NCBI GenBank assembly: GCA_049582065.1
Contig: JBAUTF010000153.1
Span: 1-15,559, forward strand
Origin: DATKSS01 sp049582065
GTDB lineage: Bacteria; Chloroflexota; Dormibacteria; Dormibacterales; Dormibacteraceae
Length of the DNA: 15,559 nt
Reading direction: 5' to 3'
Position 1 is the stretch's first letter. Each line of letters starts with the position of its first letter. Made by a program: the position numbers and the translations under genes. The notes under the pieces were generated by a model. That model saw only the letters and a list, made by a program, of their open reading frames with translations. It was not told the DNA's origin and searched no databases. Positions 6,850-13,901 of this stretch are shown piece after piece.

Positions 6850-8667
6850 GTGTCTGTAACCATCGACGTGATCGCGAATCCCACCTCAAACGCCGATGAC
6901 CGGGGGTGGCTGCAGCGCCTGCACCGCGGAGGTGCCCTCACCAGCGCGGCCGCGCTTTTCTTCTACGCCCTACTGGCTGTGTTGTTGTTCGCCAACGTTT
7001 GGGCGACCCCGGCTGGTTCCTGGATCGGCGACAGCAAGGATCCCAAGCTCTTCATCTGGTACCTCGGTTGGATTCCCCACGCGCTCTCATCGGGGCAAAA
7101 CCCGCTGATCACGGACTACATGGCCTATCCGCCCGGCGTGAACCTGATGTGGAACACGTCGCTGCTGTTTCCGGCGTTCATCCTCTGGCCGATCACCGCC
7201 GCGTTCGGGCCCGTCGTTGCCTACAACGTGCTCGTGACCGCGGGCGTGGCGGTCTCCGCGTGGTTCGGGTACCTGGCGGCCCGGCGTTTCTTCGACGATC
7301 AGCTCCTCTGCGTGCTCGTCGGTCTGGTGTACGGGTTCAGTCCCGGCCTGCTGGCGCAGGCGACAAGACATCCCCACGCGATGATCGCGTTGTTCCCGCC
7401 GATCGCTGTGCTGCTGGCGGACGAGATCCTGGTGCGCCAGCGGTTCGGTCCGGTATTGATCGGCGCGGTGGCCGGCGTCGCTGCAGCGCTCCAGCTGCTT
7501 ACCGGCGAAGAGCTGCTCGCAACCACCGCTCTGGTGGGAGCCATCGGCGTTGCCCTACTGGCGCTGATGTTCCGCCATGCAGTGGCCGGAAAGCTGCCTT
7601 ACGCATTGCGCGCCGCTGCCGCGGCCATCATCTCGTTTGGGATCCTGTCGGCGTACCCGCTGGCCGTGCAGTTCCTCGGGCCCCAGAGGGTGTTCGGTGA
7701 TGTCCAGCCGCCCGACGTGTACGTGACCGACCTGCTCGCCTTCCTCGTGCCCAATCACGCCCTGCTGCAGAACGGCGCCACGGCCTACGTCGTCGAGCAC
7801 TTCACAGGCAACGCTTCAGAGGACGACGCCTACGTGGGCCTGCCGTTGCTGGTGCTGTTCGTCGCCGGGCTGAAGCTGAACTGGCGCCGGCCCCCGATCC
7901 GCTGGGCCGGCCTTCTCGCCCTTATCACCGCCCTGCTCTCACTTGGCCCGCGGCTTCACGTGTTCGGGCACGCGACCCCGCTGTGGCTGCCCTGGGCGGC
8001 CCTGGCCAAGCTGCCTTTGATGGGAGGCGCCCTCCCGGGACGGTTCATGGTCATCGCCTTCCTTGGCATCGGGATCGTCGTGGCGAGCGTGTGGATGACT
8101 CCGATCCGTGGCAAGCGTTCCTGGCGGTTCGCAGCCCCGCTCGTTCTTACCGCGGGCCTGCTCACAATGGTCCCCCAGCTGCCGTTTGCGAACACGCCTT
8201 CCACCCTGCCGAGCTTCTTCCGGCCGGGAGGAGGGGTCCAGAACATCGCGGACGGTGCGGTCGTCCTCGTAACCCCCTTCGCCAGCAAGCAGTCGACGGA
8301 CGCCATGTACTGGCAGGCCGCATCCGGGTACCGATTCCGCATGCCCGAAGGCGACGCTTTCACTCCGGGCCCGTACCTCGGTCCACATCCGTCGTACCTG
8401 GAAACGACTCTCGAGCAGATCGATCAAGGGGTGCACGTGAGCGCGTCCGCGACCGCGCGGTTCCAAGCACTCCATGACCTCTCCGCTTTCGAGGTGCAAA
8501 CGATCGTGGCGGGGCCGTCGTCGGGTCGGGACGCAATCGTGGAGTTCCTGACCGCGGTCGTAGGCGCGCTACCGGACCAGGTCGGCGGAGTCGACGTCTG
8601 GTGGCACGTGTCGCCGGTCGCCGGCAACCCGTTGAGCGTTCCTAAGACGAGTTCGCCCGCCGGGTGA
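6850..8667 (+). CDS. Polytopic membrane protein of GT-C glycosyltransferase type
   Basis: The 605-aa protein has a hydrophilic N-terminus of about 30 residues, a first membrane helix at about 31-52, and then an acidic loop reading GDSKDPKLFIWYLGW (from about 60) followed by a conserved-looking YPPGVNLMWNTS stretch (about 93-104). That pattern of an acidic first outer loop after helix 1 is typical of GT-C enzymes, with D61 and D64 as candidate catalytic residues. About ten further hydrophobic segments run to about residue 445, and a soluble tail of about 160 residues follows, probably extracytoplasmic. GT-C proteins use polyprenyl-phosphate sugars at the outer face of the membrane; substrate here is unknown. 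The start is a GTG with no evident SD; an in-frame GTG at 6868 is an alternative. Its 3' end overlaps the convergent GT87 gene by 26 nt. Confidence 0.75.
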   Translation: MSVTIDVIANPTSNADDRGWLQRLHRGGALTSAAALFFYALLAVLLFANVWATPAGSWIGDSKDPKLFIWYLGWIPHALSSGQNPLITDYMAYPPGVNLMWNTSLLFPAFILWPITAAFGPVVAYNVLVTAGVAVSAWFGYLAARRFFDDQLLCVLVGLVYGFSPGLLAQATRHPHAMIALFPPIAVLLADEILVRQRFGPVLIGAVAGVAAALQLLTGEELLATTALVGAIGVALLALMFRHAVAGKLPYALRAAAAAIISFGILSAYPLAVQFLGPQRVFGDVQPPDVYVTDLLAFLVPNHALLQNGATAYVVEHFTGNASEDDAYVGLPLLVLFVAGLKLNWRRPPIRWAGLLALITALLSLGPRLHVFGHATPLWLPWAALAKLPLMGGALPGRFMVIAFLGIGIVVASVWMTPIRGKRSWRFAAPLVLTAGLLTMVPQLPFANTPSTLPSFFRPGGGVQNIADGAVVLVTPFASKQSTDAMYWQAASGYRFRMPEGDAFTPGPYLGPHPSYLETTLEQIDQGVHVSASATARFQALHDLSAFEVQTIVAGPSSGRDAIVEFLTAVVGALPDQVGGVDVWWHVSPVAGNPLSVPKTSSPAG

Positions 8668-9898
8668 GCACGGTGCGGCGATCGCGCCACATCGCTCCAC
8701 CGGCAATCGCCAGAAAGGCGACGGCGCTCAGGCCATACGTGCTCGAAAGGGCAAGCTGCCATATGCCGAGATGCAGGTCGGCCGCCTTGTTCACGGGGAT
8801 CCATTGGTAGGGCCTGGCGTAAAACTCGATGAACGCCACGGCGGCGGCGATCAGCAGGAGAAGCGACCGCGATTCCCAGGCCTTCCGCGCCACCCAGAGA
8901 AAGACCGGCACGACCCATACCCAGTGGTGCTGCCAACTGATCGGCGAGATCAGGAGCGTGGCGACGGCGCACGTGCAGAGCGCCAGGAGCCGGTCACCTT
9001 TTCGCTCGGCCCAAACCGCTACTGCCAGAGCCACGACGATGATTACAAGGCAGAGCACCACCCACGCGGGCTGGAAGCCCTGGTTGGTGTGCATCCATCG
9101 CACCAGGAGGCTCTGCAGTGACTGGCTCCGTGGGTTCTGAGGGTCTCCGACGCGACTGATGTCGAGAACCTTGCCGCCCCAGTATTTGATCGAGTCACTG
9201 GGCAAGGCCACGAAGCCCACCGCGACGGTGGCGCCAAAGGTGGCCGCCGCGACGGCTGCCGCGCGCAGCCGGCGGGTGACGAGGTAGTAAAGGATGAAGA
9301 ATCCAGCCAGGAGCTTGAACGACGCCGCGACCCCGACTCCGATCCCCTTCCAGCGGTTGCCGTCCGGCAGCCAAACGTCGACGAGCACCATCAGCATGAG
9401 AATGAGGTTCACCTGCCCTAGCAAGAGGGTCGAAGACACCGGGTCGAGCCAGATCGCCGCCAGGCAGGCGGCCGCGGTGAGCCCGATCCGCAGCCGCGCG
9501 CTCACGATCCCGATCCAGCCCAAGCACAACCAGATCGAGAGCTCGAGACACCCCATCGAAAGCGTGGTCCAGAGGACGCCGATAACCGGCGTGGATAGAG
9601 ACGCCAGAGGAATGAATAGCAACGCTGCGAAAGGTGTGTACGTGAATCCTGCGCGAAAGACGTTGGCGTACAGATCGCGCCCGCTCAGGACCGCCTGTGC
9701 CCCCTCCCTGTAGACCTTCGCGTCGTACATCCAGCCAGGGTTGCCCCGGTATATCAGGAGGGCCGAGCTGGCGACGAGCAGCGGCCCAACGATGGCAGCA
9801 ACTGCAACCGCGGCTCGGCGCGCGCGTAAGCGCCGACGCGGCGTGCCCAGCCCGGTGTCCTCAGGCCGGGCTTGCGTAGCCGTCGTGCCAGAGCTCAA
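8642..9898 (-). CDS. GT87 family (DUF2029, PimE-like) mannosyltransferase-type membrane protein
   Basis: This 418-aa polytopic protein carries hallmarks of the GT87 family: the first outer loop MYDAKVYREGAQAVLSGRDLY with candidate catalytic D59, FTYTPFAALLFIPLA, a GQVNLILMLMVLVDVW helix, GVAASFKLLAGFFILYYLVTRR, and a late ISPISWQHHWVWVVP motif. Known members such as PimE transfer alpha-1,2-mannose from polyprenyl-phosphate-mannose to glycolipids outside the membrane. About ten membrane helices are visible and the N-terminal 30 residues are basic and cytoplasmic. The TTG at 9898 is the only canonical start that preserves helix 1 and it lacks an SD, so the exact N-terminus is uncertain. Donor and acceptor are not readable from sequence. 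It is convergent with the upstream GT-C gene and divergent from the ArnT-like gene, so it is not in an operon with either. Confidence 0.85.
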   Translation of the reverse strand: MSSGTTATQARPEDTGLGTPRRRLRARRAAVAVAAIVGPLLVASSALLIYRGNPGWMYDAKVYREGAQAVLSGRDLYANVFRAGFTYTPFAALLFIPLASLSTPVIGVLWTTLSMGCLELSIWLCLGWIGIVSARLRIGLTAAACLAAIWLDPVSSTLLLGQVNLILMLMVLVDVWLPDGNRWKGIGVGVAASFKLLAGFFILYYLVTRRLRAAAVAAATFGATVAVGFVALPSDSIKYWGGKVLDISRVGDPQNPRSQSLQSLLVRWMHTNQGFQPAWVVLCLVIIVVALAVAVWAERKGDRLLALCTCAVATLLISPISWQHHWVWVVPVFLWVARKAWESRSLLLLIAAAVAFIEFYARPYQWIPVNKAADLHLGIWQLALSSTYGLSAVAFLAIAGGAMWRDRRTVLTRRANSS

Positions 9899-9965
9899 AT
9901 GCGAGCGACGTCCAGAGCTGCTTGCGATTGTCCTTCATGCTGTCAAGGTGATCCCGATGAGGCAT
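9861..9965 (-). CDS. Possible 34-aa upstream ORF overlapping the GT87 start
   Basis: An ATG at 9965, preceded by GAGGG a few bases upstream, opens a 34-codon frame that ends at 9861 inside the first codons of the GT87 gene in a different frame. The peptide is hydrophilic with a protein-like KQLWTSLAFELWHDGYASPA end, and about three quarters of third positions are G or C. It could be a leader peptide coupling translation to the weak TTG start of GT87, a small protein, or chance. I recognise no family. Confidence 0.3.
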   Translation of the reverse strand: MPHRDHLDSMKDNRKQLWTSLAFELWHDGYASPA

Positions 9966-9977
9966 GAGCCCTCGGCT

Positions 9978-10002
9978 GGATCGAAGGTTTGAAAGTCGAT
10001 CC
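9978..10002. promoter_or_regulatory. Dyad in the divergent gap between two glycosyltransferase-type genes
   Basis: GGATCGA (9978-9984) and TCGATCC (9996-10002) form an exact 7-bp inverted repeat, with TTTGAAA near its centre. It lies in the 198-bp gap 9899-10096 that separates the GT87 and ArnT-like genes. It could be an operator for both genes or a hairpin in the GT87 leader. A TTGACG at 10055-10060 might be a rightward -35 box, but no -10 at proper spacing is clear. Confidence 0.35.
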
Positions 10003-10096
10003 CACGATCCACAGGCCCAGCCACATCCACGACCTGCCCCCCCGTGTCATCGCTTTGACGTTACCTCAGCACCGTTAAGCGACGCTTATTTCGACC

Positions 10097-11587
10097 ATGC
10101 ACGAACGACCTGGATTGACACGCCGGTTCCCAGTCGCCGCCTGGGCGGCCCTGGTCGGGGTCGCGGTCCTCGCGGCGCATGTGCCTGCTTTCCTGCATCG
10201 CCTCCTCGACGGCGACGAGGCGATCTACGGCTCGATCGCGGCACTGATGAACCTGGGCGGCCCGCTTTATGGGCCTGGAGGTGTGGACAACAAGCCACCG
10301 GGGATCTTCTGGGTCTACGCGGCGACCTTCCGCCTGGCCGGCACCTATCAGATGACCGCGATTCACGCGGCGGGATTCGTGGCCATGGCGGTGACCTGCG
10401 CGCTCATCTTCGTCATCGCGCGAAACCTTGCCGGGGCCCGCGCCGGCCTGCTCGCCGCGTTGTTTTACGGCCTGCTGACGGCGGCCGGCAATCCCCGGCT
10501 GCTGGCCTCCAACACGGAGATCTTCATGATGGTGCCTCTCACGGCGTCCGTCCTCACCATGCTGCGGCGCCGCTGGTTCTGGACCGGCGTCCTGCTGGTG
10601 GCGGCCGGCGCGTTTCGGCAGTCGGCCGGGGTGAACGTCGTGCTGGTCGGGCTCGGCCTTCTGTGGTTGGAATCCTCAGGCGGAAGGCTGCGGACCTTGG
10701 CGTTCTTCGCGGGCGGGGTGGTGGCGGGCCTAGTCGCCGGAGCCGGCCTGCTCGCCGCCACCGGCTCGCTGAGCGGGTTCTGGCGCTGGACCATCGAGAC
10801 GCTGTATGGATACGCGTCGACGAACTGGATTCCTTCGCTGGTCTGGGCGCGAGCCAGGGACAGCGTCGTGCCATTCGTCGTGGACATGTCGGTCTTCTGG
10901 ATCGCGGCCATCGCATTCGCCTGGCGATGGCGCGCTTTGAGCCCGGCCGAGCGCCTGATGGTCGCGTGGCTCGCCGTCTCGATGGTCGGGTCGCTGGCGG
11001 GCGGCCATCTCTCGTGGCATTACTTCATCCAGGCGATGGGGCCGCTCGCCTTGCTGGCCGCTCTTGCGTTCGACCGCATCCGGCTGCGACGCGGGGTGGT
11101 GGCAGCCGCGATCGTGGGAATTGCATTCCCCGCCTTGGCCTGGTGGGCTTTCGACCTGACCGCCGACCCGTTGACATACGACTTCAGCGGAGCGATCCCT
11201 CAGCACGAGGCCGTTGCGGCCTATATCCGCGACCACACTTCGCATTCCGACCGGATCTTTGTCTGGGGTGATTGGCCTGCGCTCTACGTGGAATCCGACC
11301 GCCTGATGTCGGGCCGATTCCCGGGGTTTCTGCGTGGCTTCGCCCGCGGAACCGCCCTACCCCCCAACAACTGGGACACCGCGCCCGACGTGTGGCCTCT
11401 GCTCCAGGCCGACCTCAACGCCAACCCGCCCGCCCTCATCGTCGACACGGCGGCGGCCGGTTGGAGCGACTTCTCGGACTATCCGATGAGTAACTACCCG
11501 GTGCTCGCCGACCTGGTGGCGAGCCACTACCACGTGGTGGCGACCGTCGACGGCGTCGTCATCTACGCGCGCGACCAGACTCACTAG
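10097..11587 (+). CDS. ArnT/PMT_2-like (GT39/GT83-type) membrane glycosyltransferase
   Basis: The 496-aa protein has the PMT_2/ArnT signature: a first helix (about 13-34), then LLDGDEAIYGSIAALMNLG with the acidic pair D40/E41, followed by VDNKPPGIFWVYA with K66-P-P, and ASNTEIFM (N139, E141). About ten to eleven helices run to about residue 350. The C-terminal part of roughly 130 residues is soluble and probably extracytoplasmic. Relatives transfer a sugar from polyprenyl-phosphate donors to lipids, glycans or proteins at the outer membrane face; the acceptor is unknown here. The ATG start has no clear SD. The stop codon shares a CTAG palindrome with the stop of the convergent thioredoxin-fold gene (4-nt overlap). 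Confidence 0.82.
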   Translation: MHERPGLTRRFPVAAWAALVGVAVLAAHVPAFLHRLLDGDEAIYGSIAALMNLGGPLYGPGGVDNKPPGIFWVYAATFRLAGTYQMTAIHAAGFVAMAVTCALIFVIARNLAGARAGLLAALFYGLLTAAGNPRLLASNTEIFMMVPLTASVLTMLRRRWFWTGVLLVAAGAFRQSAGVNVVLVGLGLLWLESSGGRLRTLAFFAGGVVAGLVAGAGLLAATGSLSGFWRWTIETLYGYASTNWIPSLVWARARDSVVPFVVDMSVFWIAAIAFAWRWRALSPAERLMVAWLAVSMVGSLAGGHLSWHYFIQAMGPLALLAALAFDRIRLRRGVVAAAIVGIAFPALAWWAFDLTADPLTYDFSGAIPQHEAVAAYIRDHTSHSDRIFVWGDWPALYVESDRLMSGRFPGFLRGFARGTALPPNNWDTAPDVWPLLQADLNANPPALIVDTAAAGWSDFSDYPMSNYPVLADLVASHYHVVATVDGVVIYARDQTH

Positions 11588-12201
11588 GTGGGGGAAGGCG
11601 CGGTCGGACGCTTGAGCTCGAGGATCCGGGGCTCGTCCGCGGCGACGGCGACAATGCGATCGAAGAGCTCCTCGGCCCGTGGTCCGTCGACCGCCTCGGA
11701 GAGCCGCACGTATGCCGACGCCCCGTCGCGAAACACGAACGTAGGAGTGCCGAAAACGCCATGGCGCGCAACCGCCTCACGATGGTCACGGGCCAGCGGC
11801 TCGAGGATGGTCGGGTCGGCGATGTCTTTTCGGAACCGCTCCAGGTCGAGGCCCGACTCCTCCGCGACCCGTTCGACCACGTCGACCTGGTCGATGTCCA
11901 ACCGGTCACGGTGGCGCGCGCGCAGCAGCGGCATGTGCAGGCTCTCGAATCGGCCCTGGCGGCGAGCCGCCTCGGCAGCTTTGAAGGCGAGCCTGCCTCT
12001 GACCCTCTCGGATTCGGGCGCATCCCATACCGTCCAGCCCTCATCCTTTGAGTTGACCTGGCTGAGTGAGAAGTAACGCCAGCCGATCTCCAGCTCTCGG
12101 CCCGCTGCCACCACGCTTTCCATCAGCACAGATGCCCGGTAGACGTATGGACACAGGTAGTCGTAAAAGATCTCGAATCCGATGAGCCCCGAATCAGCCA
12201 T
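11584..12201 (-). CDS. DsbA/FrnE-like thioredoxin-fold protein with a single active-site cysteine
   Basis: This 205-aa protein starts with FEIFYDYLCPYVYRAS, where strand 1 of a thioredoxin fold leads to the active-site position, and has the GVFGTPTFVF segment with the cis-Pro loop (T152-P153) that marks the DsbA/FrnE/HCCA-isomerase superfamily. The middle (about 55-145) is the inserted helical domain. The active site reads C17-P-Y-V20, so the second cysteine of CxxC is missing and C17 is the only cysteine in the protein. There is no signal peptide, so it should be cytoplasmic. It therefore cannot work as an ordinary intramolecular dithiol oxidoreductase; a thiol-conjugate or isomerase-type role is possible. 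The ATG is preceded by GGAG eight bases upstream. Its start overlaps the divergent protease gene by 20 nt. Confidence 0.82.
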   Translation of the reverse strand: MADSGLIGFEIFYDYLCPYVYRASVLMESVVAAGRELEIGWRYFSLSQVNSKDEGWTVWDAPESERVRGRLAFKAAEAARRQGRFESLHMPLLRARHRDRLDIDQVDVVERVAEESGLDLERFRKDIADPTILEPLARDHREAVARHGVFGTPTFVFRDGASAYVRLSEAVDGPRAEELFDRIVAVAADEPRILELKRPTAPSPT

Positions 12202-12814
12202 TCATCCAACTCCAACGCGTCTGGTGCTCACGCGTATTCCCGACAGCTGGCGCTGGATGCGCCCGGACCTCCTGGTGAGGCTGCTGCCGTTCGGCGCCGC
12301 CTACACCCTGGCGTACCAACTGACGGGCGGGGCGCGCTGGCTCGGGTTCAGCGCCGGCACGATCGAGACGCAGCTGGTGTTCGGCCTGGTCGCGGCGCCG
12401 GTGATGTTCGCCGCGGCATTGGCGGTGCAGCTCTGGCTGACGCGACGACGTGGGGTGCTGAGCGTGCCGGCGAGCGCGGGCGACGCCTGGTTCCAGGCCG
12501 CGTTCTACGCCGTCAACGGGCCCCTCGAGGAAGCCTTCTTCCGCGGCCTGGGGCAGGGCGGCCTGGGTTTCTTGTGGGGCACGCCTGTGGGATTCGTAAT
12601 CGCCACGACCGTCTACGTCCTGTATCACCGTCTCGGCCGCTGGCCCTGGGCCGACACCTTAGCGACCGCGCTCGTCGGCGTGCCGCTCGGTCTTGCCTAC
12701 TGGCTGCTCCCAGGACCACCGTCGCTGCTGGGGGTTTCGATCGCGCACATCGGAGCCACGTGCGGCTTCCTCGGGCCGGGGCCTTACGTATTGAAGAGGC
12801 TGCACCTCGTCTAA
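12182..12814 (+). CDS. CPBP-family (CAAX/Abi) intramembrane metalloprotease
   Basis: The 210-aa protein has about six hydrophobic segments and the CPBP signature GPLEEAFFRG (113-122) with the Glu pair E116/E117 and R121. H149 in VYVLYH and H189 in SIAHIGATCGF are the other expected metal or catalytic positions. Motif 3 reads H-x3-T where N is common. Family members include Rce1-type CAAX proteases, bacteriocin-immunity proteins and regulators; the substrate here is unknown. The ATG at 12182 overlaps the start of the divergent gene. In-frame GTG at 12224 and ATG at 12257 are alternatives that would keep all membrane segments, and none has a good SD. Confidence 0.82.
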   Translation: MSPESAIHPTPTRLVLTRIPDSWRWMRPDLLVRLLPFGAAYTLAYQLTGGARWLGFSAGTIETQLVFGLVAAPVMFAAALAVQLWLTRRRGVLSVPASAGDAWFQAAFYAVNGPLEEAFFRGLGQGGLGFLWGTPVGFVIATTVYVLYHRLGRWPWADTLATALVGVPLGLAYWLLPGPPSLLGVSIAHIGATCGFLGPGPYVLKRLHLV

Positions 12815-12841
12815 ATGGACAGATGCTGGGTGGAGCCTTAG

Positions 12842-12950
12842 GCCGGATTCACTCCGGCGCCACCTCCCGCGACTTCGTCGCGGGGACCCCAACGGTCTCT
12901 CCAAGCGCCTCCCCGCGCACAGGTGGAGAGGAGGGGGTTCCGCGGGGGAG
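12842..12950. repeat. Hairpin-rich intergenic element, possible terminator or structured RNA
   Basis: The 196-bp gap 12815-13010 lies between convergent genes and has no credible ORF of its own. It contains GCCGGA/TCCGGC (12842-12847/12853-12858), CCCGCGAC/GTCGCGGG with a TTC loop (12866-12873/12877-12884) and GGGGACCCC (12882-12890). It also has two interleaved pairs: CTCTCCA/TGGAGAG (12897-12903/12924-12930) and CTCCCCGCG/CGCGGGGGAG (12909-12917/12941-12950). No T-tract follows, so a classical intrinsic terminator is not evident. It may act as a bidirectional terminator, a REP-like palindromic repeat or a folded RNA. Confidence 0.55.
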
Positions 12951-13010
12951 CGGTCGGTAGGACCCATCCTTGACGCGCTTGCGCGCGACGTCTGTCCTTC
13001 CCCGCGCTAC

Positions 13011-13901
13011 CTAAACCTGGCGGCGGCGGACGGAGTAATAGACCATCGCGACCAGGATGATCACGATGAACGCCCACCACGTGATGTCACCGATGCCGGA
13101 TGCCGGCGGGATGCTCGACACGCTCACCGCGCCTCGTGACGCTGAACCGCCTCCCGAGATCTGCACCTGGGCCACGGCCAGGTCGCGGATCGCCGAGCTG
13201 GTCAGGGTGTGAGGAACGACCCAGTAGAGGATGTCGAAGACGAACTTGACGATCGCGTTGCTGATCGCGCCCTGGTCGGCGAGGCTGTGGATGAAGACGA
13301 TCACGCCTGTCACGACGTCGTAGTAGATGAACGCGACGACCGCCGCGACGATGTTGTTCATCCACGTGCTCAACGACATCACAAGCAGCATCACGACCAG
13401 CGTGTTGGCAAGCTGCGCGAGAACCTCTAGCCAGAGCGCGTTCTCGAGCCCGCCGCCGAACAGGTACATGGCGAGCCTCGCTTCAAGCGCGAGCACGCCG
13501 ACGATCGCCACCATCGCAACCACCGCAGCGAGCAACTTGCCCGCCGTGAACGCCAACCGCGACACGGGCTTGGCGAAGATGCTGATCGCGGACCCTGAAT
13601 CGAGGTCGTGGTAGATCGTCGTCATGCCGAGGGCGAACGCGATGAGAAGGGCGAAGATGCCCAGCACTCCAAGGATCTGGCTGACGAACAGGTACTCGAC
13701 GACCTGGTTGACCTGCTGCGGCGTGAGGTTGGTGCCCGACGGACCCGACTGGCTGCCCGAGACGATCGCCGAGTAGAAAAGCCTCAGCCCGATGCCGAGC
13801 AGCGCGATGCCGACCGCGCCGATGATGAAGAAGACGAGCAGGATGCGACGCCTCGACAGCTCGATCAGCGTATAGCGCGCGACCGAAAGCGTTCCCTTCA
13901 C
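13011..13901 (-). CDS. ABC-2 type transporter permease
   Basis: The 296-aa protein is the membrane half of an ABC-2 exporter. An N-terminal amphipathic stretch (ARYTLIELSRRR) leads to a first helix at about 20-40, an outer loop of about 25 residues, and roughly five more helices, ending in VRRRQV. The sequence DLDSGSAISIFAKPVSRLAFTAGK (about 109-132) is typical of NosY/NatB-like permeases. The GTG at 13901 overlaps the stop of the ATPase gene as GTGA, so the two are translationally coupled and form one exporter. A longer reading to 14078 would lie inside the ATPase gene and is rejected. A Gly/Ser-rich outer loop precedes the last helix (about 250-275). The substrate is not predictable. Confidence 0.88.
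   Translation of the reverse strand: MKGTLSVARYTLIELSRRRILLVFFIIGAVGIALLGIGLRLFYSAIVSGSQSGPSGTNLTPQQVNQVVEYLFVSQILGVLGIFALLIAFALGMTTIYHDLDSGSAISIFAKPVSRLAFTAGKLLAAVVAMVAIVGVLALEARLAMYLFGGGLENALWLEVLAQLANTLVVMLLVMSLSTWMNNIVAAVVAFIYYDVVTGVIVFIHSLADQGAISNAIVKFVFDILYWVVPHTLTSSAIRDLAVAQVQISGGGSASRGAVSVSSIPPASGIGDITWWAFIVIILVAMVYYSVRRRQV

Noticed and set aside
10055..10090. TTGACG as a -35 box for the ArnT-like gene
   Set aside because: No acceptable -10 lies 16-18 nt downstream; TTAAGC is too close and CTTATT too far.
9964..11271. Rightward 435-codon frame overlapping the ArnT-like gene
   Set aside because: Arg/Gly/Pro-rich out-of-frame reading. The membrane protein in the other frame has clear helices and the DE/KPP motifs.
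12838..13080. Leftward 80-codon frame in and before the hairpin-rich gap
   Set aside because: It overlaps the permease C-terminus out of frame and then reads through the palindromes. Composition is Arg/Gly/Pro-rich with no recognisable protein character.
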